NCBI GenBank assembly: GCA_041659545.1 | Contig: JBAZYB010000144.1 | Location: forward strand, 1-10,654 | DNA: 10,654 bases | Source: Hyphomicrobium_A sp041659545 | GTDB taxonomy: Bacteria; Pseudomonadota; Alphaproteobacteria; Rhizobiales; Hyphomicrobiaceae | Direction of reading: 5' to 3' | Made by a program: the position numbers and the translations under genes | Part shown: one piece after another, positions 6,566-10,654 of the stretch | Numbering within the stretch: the first letter of the stretch is position 1 | Layout of the letters: each line of letters opens with the position of its first letter | The notes under the pieces: generated by a model | Told to the model about the DNA's origin: nothing | Database searches by the model: none | Seen by the model: the letters and a program-made list of their open reading frames with translations, nothing else

Positions 6566-7348
6566 CTAGGGCCAGCGCCGCAGCGCGCCGGAGGAGAAAG
6601 TCCACTCCGGCGTTGTCAGGTCGCCTGCAAAGCGCGCCGGATACCACGGCGAGCCATCCCCGGCGGCTGGGCTTTTGAGGACGTGCATCTCCTGCGCCGG
6701 CATGTAGCTCTGCAGCAGCAGGAAGCGCTTTTCGCCCGTGTACGTATTTTCCGCCATGTCCGCCACGAGCACGGCGTGGCCCGGGAACCCGCCCTTGATG
6801 AAGACATCTCCGATCTGCAAGTCGGACAGTGGCACTTGTTTCAACTCGCGCTCCAGCGAGTAGGTGCCCGCATACGCGAACACGTAGTCCATGTATTTGC
6901 GAAACGAGCCGTAGCCGTCTTCGCGTCGTGCTGAAAAGCGCAGGCGCTTGCCGTCGGTATCGTTGAAGCGGATGTCCCTCTTGCGGTTGGCGGCAAACAG
7001 CCACTCGCCACGCAAACGCATGATCGCGTCGGCGCATTGCTGCAGGTCGCGCTTGCCGACATCGATATCGACAACCGCAACATGCACGTCTTGCCGCCAT
7101 TTTTTCGCACCCGTGAAGGTGAGCACCGGCGACCCGGAGGGCTTCATCGGCAACCCCCGAAGCCAAGCAGCCCAGCTATCGGCGGCAACGGCAACGCGCG
7201 TGTAGCCGGCGGGGGGCGCGATCTGTTCTTCGAGTGTCGCCTCGCCCTCCGCATGCGGCCAAGCGTAGCCAGCAGGCGTCGCTTGCGCCGCCGCTGTGAC
7301 GAGGTGCAGACAAGAGATGGCCAGCAGGGCGCCGAGATGGGATTTCAT
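6566..7348 (-). CDS. Secreted DUF4846 family protein
   Basis: The product has 260 residues. Residues 1-23 form a signal peptide (LGALLAISCLHLVTAA, cleavage at AQA|TP), so it should be periplasmic or extracellular. The mature part matches DUF4846 throughout: WAAWLRGLPMKPSGSPV (59-75), DLQQCADAIMRLRGEWL (101-117), FRKYMDYVFAYAGTYSL (149-165), IGDVFIKGGFPGHAVLVADM (179-198), FLLLQSYMPAQEMHVLK (209-225) and TPEWTFSSGALRRW near the end. The family's function is unknown to me. The mature protein has one cysteine (Cys105) on a predicted helix and His191 in a GD-to-GHAV strand pattern; this loosely recalls papain-like NlpC/P60 or CHAP proteins, which is an inference only. The ATG at 7348 lacks a good ribosome binding site and sits beside a hairpin (7349-7381). 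It lies 54 bases after the membrane protein gene at 7403, so the two may share a transcript. Confidence 0.9.
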   Translation of the reverse strand: MKSHLGALLAISCLHLVTAAAQATPAGYAWPHAEGEATLEEQIAPPAGYTRVAVAADSWAAWLRGLPMKPSGSPVLTFTGAKKWRQDVHVAVVDIDVGKRDLQQCADAIMRLRGEWLFAANRKRDIRFNDTDGKRLRFSARREDGYGSFRKYMDYVFAYAGTYSLERELKQVPLSDLQIGDVFIKGGFPGHAVLVADMAENTYTGEKRFLLLQSYMPAQEMHVLKSPAAGDGSPWYPARFAGDLTTPEWTFSSGALRRWP

Positions 7349-7381
7349 CGCCGCAGGCTGCCCGCAACCTGTGACGCGGCG
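7349..7381 (-). promoter_or_regulatory. Hairpin adjoining the DUF4846 start codon
   Basis: CGCCGC (7349-7354) pairs perfectly with GCGGCG (7376-7381), and inside it AGG/CCT and TGC/GCA also pair around a one-base mismatch. In the minus-strand mRNA the hairpin ends at the base just before the ATG at 7348, so it would fold over the place where a ribosome binding site should be. It could reduce or regulate translation; no ligand-binding consensus is recognisable. Confidence 0.35.
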
Positions 7382-7402
7382 ATGGCGAACGCTTTGCGCG
7401 GC

Positions 7403-8290
7403 CTAGCGCGTGTAAGAGAAGGCCTGCGACTGCCAGGGGCTCACGTACATCTGTTGCGCCCACCGCGGAGCCCGCTGCGCAAGTTGCGGATCGCGAGGGC
7501 GGTGCGCCTGCCGGCCCGAGCCGCCGACAGGAGAGCGATAGGCCCGCAACGCGCGCTTGCGGTGCGTCCGTGTCGAGGGCGCTGCCGTCACCTTTTCTTC
7601 GTCGTTGGCTATGGCCTCGGTCGTCGGTGTCTCGACTTCGATCATCGGCAATGTGTTCAGTGCATCGCTGGCCGTATTCGATAGCGCAGCAACCCTGACC
7701 GTCGGCCCCGCATCGGAGAGCGGAATAATTTCGCTCGGCAGTCGTCCCGCAACAAGACTGCTCAAATCATCGCGGCGCGCCGAGATCGCTTCGCGAGAGG
7801 GCTCGAGCGCCGATGTTGTAATGGGAGACACGCCGGAGGCAGCGCCATCGGGCTCGATGAGCGTTTCCGTCATCATCTCCGGCGCGACGTCAGCAGCGCG
7901 AAACGATTGCACTTGGGGACTGACGAGGAGGGCGGTCTGCACATAGCCCATTCGCGCCAAAGACGAGTGCTGGGCGATGTTGAATTCACTAGAGCAGGGG
8001 CAGTTGGCTGGCCCCGCCAGAACGGCAACACCGAGCCCGACGACGAACAGCACCGACAGAAAGCCCGTCTTGCGCATGCGCGCGCTGGCACGCGCAGCGA
8101 GTACTGCGAAATTCGGTGCTGGAATAGCCCGCTTTGATCGCCGCACGTTCTGTATTGGCGAGAGCATCCGATAGCCGCTCGCAGTCGGTGCGCCGCCTGC
8201 GTACGTGCGCAGGGCGGCAAATTGGTCCAGCACACCGAGGAATCCATCCGCCGGGCTGAGACTATCGAAGTCGGACGTCAGGGCACGCAT
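7403..8290 (-). CDS. Single-pass membrane protein with periplasmic CPC motif, unknown function
   Basis: The product has 295 residues. Residues 1-74 are soluble (MRALTSDFDSLSPADGFLGV) and become strongly basic before the membrane (VRRSKRAIP, then AARASARMRKTG). One membrane helix spans about 75-93 (GFLSVLFVVGLGVAVLAG). The basic flank predicts the N-terminus inside and the remaining 200 residues in the periplasm. The only two cysteines are Cys97 and Cys99 (ANCPCSSEF), directly after the helix. The periplasmic part is low in complexity, Ala/Ser/Thr/Glu-rich, then turns basic (RTHRKRALRAYRSPVGGSG) and ends in YVSPWQSQAFSYTR. I recognise no domain. The ATG at 8290 has a weak GTGGA upstream. The frame is open to 8491, but that extension is Cys/Arg-rich and unlike the rest. 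It may share a transcript with the DUF4846 gene. Confidence 0.7.
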   Translation of the reverse strand: MRALTSDFDSLSPADGFLGVLDQFAALRTYAGGAPTASGYRMLSPIQNVRRSKRAIPAPNFAVLAARASARMRKTGFLSVLFVVGLGVAVLAGPANCPCSSEFNIAQHSSLARMGYVQTALLVSPQVQSFRAADVAPEMMTETLIEPDGAASGVSPITTSALEPSREAISARRDDLSSLVAGRLPSEIIPLSDAGPTVRVAALSNTASDALNTLPMIEVETPTTEAIANDEEKVTAAPSTRTHRKRALRAYRSPVGGSGRQAHRPRDPQLAQRAPRWAQQMYVSPWQSQAFSYTR

Positions 8291-8912
8291 GGTGCGGTTC
8301 CACTCGCTATCCGCATCGCAGCGACTACATCCGCCGCGAGCTGTTCCTGCGTGCAAGCTTTGACAACGCTTGAAGCTTGGTGCGCAGGCCATTGAAAACC
8401 TAATCAAAACCTGACACGCACATAGTGAATTTTCTACAAATATCCGCGCAATATGAAGGGGCGTCCGTTTCAGGCTGCATATGCGCCACATGAGAAAAGC
8501 CCGAACCGGCGGACCTGTTCGGGCTCTGGGCTGACTATCTATCGAGCGGCGCGCGTCAGGGCGCTGATCCCGCTCCTGCTCAGCCCTCCCAAGGATCTGG
8601 GTGGATCAGAGAGTTATCCAGCGACACCGCTTATGGACGGAATGCTCCAATCCGCGGGCACCGGATGCTCTCACGAGAGCTTCAGTTGTGTTGGCTGCCG
8701 ACAGCGGCGATGCGTCTTCTGACACATCAACCCAGCGGCCTCGCGTGACCCGGTGGGCACATTTTCCTAACCTCCCTGGTTCCGAAGAGGTCATACAACC
8801 GTGCTCCCCTCGTGTGCCTCTGTCAATCGATCCGAGGACGGCCGGCAGGGTTAAGGAAATATTGAAATCGGGATTATAACTTGCAGCCGACTGACAGCTG
8901 CCTGGTCCCCTC
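8291..8912. other. 622-base region without a convincing gene; possible minus-strand RNA
   Basis: The part next to the gene at 8290 has an AT-rich stretch (about 8390-8455) that probably holds its promoter, and a CAAGCTT / AAGCTTG inverted repeat with a 12-base gap near 8353-8378. A minus-strand intrinsic terminator lies at 8498-8525. Between about 8530 and 8830 there are several small self-complementary stretches, for example GCTCTC-AC-GAGAGC (8667-8680) and TGGAT / ATCCA (about 8602-8620). Open frames here (plus 8453-8722, plus 8601-8879, minus 8606-9010) have poor third-position bias, no family resemblance and no good starts. A perfect TATAAT on the minus strand (8873-8878) has no matching -35. 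Confidence 0.5.
8498..8525 (-). terminator. Orphan intrinsic terminator on the minus strand
   Basis: A perfect 9-bp stem (AGCCCGAAC / GTTCGGGCT) with a 10-base loop is followed on the minus strand by TTTCTC, counting past the last T of the stem. The plus-strand side has no T-run, so the direction is minus. No protein gene on the minus strand ends just upstream of it: glnA ends at 9292 with its own terminator. It therefore probably ends an unannotated transcript, or a small open frame in 8606-8790. Confidence 0.65.
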
Positions 8913-9215
8913 ATGCGGTCCGTTCTGAACTTCTTTTCAATGCTGGCACTTGGCCTGATGATCGCCGCGGTGATCATGGTGGCGCCTGCCGGCACGGACG
9001 TCACCAGCATTGCCGGCCTCGATCTGGACGGGCAGGGTTTGGACTACCGGTCGGTTATCGCCGGCTTGGGCATCGGCCTCTGCATTGCGCTCATCGCTCA
9101 GGTCTCGTGGACTGAGACGGCTCGCCGTGTCGGCACTTGGTCGGCCGGCCAGGCGCATCGCGTCTGGCTTATCGGTTGGGCGGCGGTATTCATCGCCATC
9201 ATCTTCTTTTTCTGA
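8913..9215 (+). CDS. Three-helix small membrane protein, unknown function
   Basis: The product has 100 residues and three predicted membrane helices: about 5-25 (LNFFSMLALGLMIAAVIMVA), 47-65 (SVIAGLGIGLCIALIAQVSW) and 83-100 (RVWLIGWAAVFIAIIFFF, ending at the C-terminus). A polar loop with acidic residues (GTDVTSIAGLDLDGQGLDYR) lies between the first two, and a basic loop (ETARRVGTWSAGQAHR) between the last two. By the positive-inside rule the second loop is cytoplasmic. I recognise no family. The ATG at 8913 has no good Shine-Dalgarno; the ATG at 8940 is no better and would cut the first helix, so the longer form is kept. It converges on glnA. Confidence 0.65.
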   Translation: MRSVLNFFSMLALGLMIAAVIMVAPAGTDVTSIAGLDLDGQGLDYRSVIAGLGIGLCIALIAQVSWTETARRVGTWSAGQAHRVWLIGWAAVFIAIIFFF

Positions 9216-9247
9216 GCGGCCCGTCCTCTGCAGGCCTGAAAAGCAAA

Positions 9248-9270
9248 AGGCCCGGGACGAACCCGGGCCT
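9248..9270 (-). terminator. Intrinsic terminator of glnA
   Basis: A perfect 9-bp GC-rich stem (AGGCCCGGG / CCCGGGCCT) with a 5-base loop is followed on the minus strand by TTTGCTTTT. It lies 22 bases after the glnA stop codon. The plus-strand side has no T-run, so it serves glnA rather than the convergent gene ending at 9215. Confidence 0.9.
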
Positions 9271-9291
9271 CGCGCTTGGATCGTCGATCGC

Positions 9292-10654
9292 TTAGACTGA
9301 GTAATACATCTCGTACTCGATCGGATGCGGCGCCAGCTCGTAGCGCATGTTTTCTGCCATGCGCAGCTCGATGTAGGCGTCGATCATGTCGTCGGTCATC
9401 ACGCCGCCAGCCTTGAGGAAGTCGCGGTCCTTGTCGAGGCTGTCGAGTGCCTCGCGCAGGCTGCCGGCGACGGTCGGGATGCTGGCAAGCTCGGCCGGCG
9501 GCAGATCGTACAGGTTCTTGTCCATCGGATCGCCGGGGTTGAGCTTGTTGGTGACGCCGTCGATGCCGGCCATCAGCATGGCGGTGAAGCCAAGGTACGG
9601 ATTGGCTGACGGATCGGGGAAGCGAACCTCAAAGCGCTTCGCCTTCGGGCTCGACACGTGCGGGATGCGGCACGACGCCGAGCGGTTGCGCGCCGAGTAG
9701 GCGAGCAGCACGGGAGCTTCGTAACCCGGCACCAGACGCTTGTAGGAGTTGGTGGTCGGGTTGGTGAAGGCGTTGATCGCCTTGGCGTGCTTCAGGATAC
9801 CGCCGATGTAGTGCAGCGCCGTCTCGGAAAGATCGGCGTACTTGTTTCCGGCAAAGGTCGGGTTGCCGTCCTTCCAGATCGACTGATGCACGTGCATGCC
9901 CGAGCCGTTGTCGCCGAAGACGGGCTTCGGCATGAACGTCGCGGTCTTGCCGTACGCCTGCGAGACCATGTGCGTGACGTACTTATAGATCTGCATATGG
10001 TCGGCGATGGTCACCATCGGGCCGAACTTGATGCCGAGCTCGTGCTGGGCGGCAGCAACCTCGTGGTGGTGCTTCTCGACCTCGACGCCCATCTCGGCGA
10101 GTACCGAGATCATTTCCGAGCGGATGTCCTGGCAGCTGTCGATCGGGGGGACGGGGAAGTAACCGCCTTTCGTGCGTGGACGGTGACCGAGATTGCCCAT
10201 CTCGTATTCGGTGCCGGTGTTCGTCGGCAATTCGGTAGAGTCGACGCGGAACCCAGTATTGTAAGGCTCAACCGTGAAGCGCACGTCGTCGAAGATAAAG
10301 AACTCGGCTTCCGGACCCATGAAAATGGTGTCGCCGATGCCGGTCGACTTGAGATACGCCTCGGCCTTCTTGGCGATGCCGCGCGGATCACGCTCGTAGA
10401 ACTGGCCAGTGGTGGGCTCGAGCACGTCGCAGAACACAGCTAGCGTCGACTGCGCGAAGAACGGATCGAGGTGGGCTGACTGCGGATCGGGAAGCAGCAG
10501 CATGTCGGAAGCTTCGATGCCCTTCCAGCCGGCAATTGACGAGCCGTCGAATGCGTAGCCGTCCGTGAACGTATCCTCGCCGACCGTCGAGGTATGCGCC
10601 GTGACGTGCTGCATCTTGCCTTTGGTGTCGGTAAAGCGGAAATCGACGAACTTG
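9292..10654 (-). CDS. glnA: Glutamine synthetase type I, N-terminus cut by window edge
   Basis: This enzyme makes glutamine from glutamate, ammonia and ATP in the cytoplasm and is the entry point for nitrogen assimilation; the family forms dodecamers. 453 residues are visible, beginning KFVDFRFTDTKGKMQHVT at the right edge. Compared with the usual length of about 469, roughly 16 N-terminal residues are missing. Landmarks in order: DGSSIAGWKGIEASDM (substrate loop), FMGPEAEFFIFD (metal-binding Glu), NGSGMHVHQSIWKDG, NAFTNPTTNSYKRLVPGYEAP (ATP and latch region), RNRSASCRIP and RFPDPSANPYLGF. The KNLYDLPPAE loop carries the Tyr (codon 9508-9510, about residue 398) that GlnE adenylylates in GSI-beta enzymes, so activity is probably controlled by GlnE and PII. 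The promoter and a possible upstream glnB lie outside the window. No internal stops or frameshifts. Confidence 0.97.
   Translation of the reverse strand, partial: KFVDFRFTDTKGKMQHVTAHTSTVGEDTFTDGYAFDGSSIAGWKGIEASDMLLLPDPQSAHLDPFFAQSTLAVFCDVLEPTTGQFYERDPRGIAKKAEAYLKSTGIGDTIFMGPEAEFFIFDDVRFTVEPYNTGFRVDSTELPTNTGTEYEMGNLGHRPRTKGGYFPVPPIDSCQDIRSEMISVLAEMGVEVEKHHHEVAAAQHELGIKFGPMVTIADHMQIYKYVTHMVSQAYGKTATFMPKPVFGDNGSGMHVHQSIWKDGNPTFAGNKYADLSETALHYIGGILKHAKAINAFTNPTTNSYKRLVPGYEAPVLLAYSARNRSASCRIPHVSSPKAKRFEVRFPDPSANPYLGFTAMLMAGIDGVTNKLNPGDPMDKNLYDLPPAELASIPTVAGSLREALDSLDKDRDFLKAGGVMTDDMIDAYIELRMAENMRYELAPHPIEYEMYYSV

Noticed and set aside
8453..8722. Plus-strand 89-residue open frame
   Set aside because: It runs through the perfect terminator hairpin, has no good start signal, and its Cys/Arg/Ser-rich product resembles nothing.
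8821..8835. TTGACA on the minus strand near 8822-8827
   Set aside because: At 17 or 18 bases spacing the -10 would be CACGGT or ACGGTT, which do not resemble TATAAT.
8873..8878. Perfect TATAAT on the minus strand
   Set aside because: No -35 match at 16-18 bases and no extended -10; kept only as a weak hint for the possible RNA, not as a promoter feature.
8606..9010. Minus-strand 134-residue open frame overlapping the gene at 8913
   Set aside because: Its internal ATG near 8792 has a GGGGAG upstream, but third-position GC is only about 60 percent by my count, lower than in neighbouring genes; the composition is not protein-like, and the upper part is antisense to a plausible membrane protein gene.
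9658..10443. Plus-strand 261-residue open frame
   Set aside because: It is antisense inside glnA, a certain gene; long antisense frames are common in GC-rich DNA.
1..10654. Defence system, mobile element, CRISPR array or tRNA
   Set aside because: No transposase, integrase, nuclease, repeat array or cloverleaf was visible on either strand.

Overview
The window is high-GC DNA (by eye, low to mid 60s percent) with alphaproteobacterial gene content: a DUF1489 gene, a DUF4287/DUF5655 gene, a glnA whose product carries the adenylylation-type Tyr loop, and many small envelope proteins. An organism of the order Hyphomicrobiales is the best guess; this is inferred from family content, not from a marker gene. 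I see no rRNA, tRNA, CRISPR array, insertion sequence or phage gene. The region reads as ordinary chromosome.

Layout. (1) Positions 43-3220 hold four minus-strand genes, read right to left: a lipoprotein, an ICMT-like membrane methyltransferase, a DUF4287-DUF5655 protein and a long secreted helical protein. The methyltransferase and DUF4287 genes are only 11 bases apart. A hairpin with a T-run separates the last two genes and lies against the ribosome binding site of the last one. (2) Positions 3380-6549 hold six plus-strand genes: a small secreted two-cysteine protein, a DUF1489 protein, a HisC-like PLP aminotransferase, two related two-helix membrane proteins, and a 59-residue membrane protein with a strong Shine-Dalgarno sequence. 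(3) Positions 6566-8290 hold two minus-strand genes: a secreted DUF4846 protein, preceded by a single-pass membrane protein with a Cys-Pro-Cys just outside the membrane. (4) Positions 8291-8912 contain no convincing gene but do contain a clear minus-strand intrinsic terminator with no gene to serve, so a small RNA is possible. (5) Positions 8913-9215 encode a three-helix membrane protein. It converges on glnA (minus strand, cut by the right edge), which ends in a strong intrinsic terminator.

How the genes work together. Only glnA (ammonia assimilation) and the aminotransferase (amino-acid metabolism) have a clear enzymatic role. Most of the others are exported or membrane-bound, so the block looks like envelope housekeeping genes of unknown function. 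I did not find a convincing new defence or biosynthetic system. The best leads are the orphan terminator with its possible sRNA, the duplicated mini membrane proteins, and the possible Cys/His pair in the DUF4846 protein.
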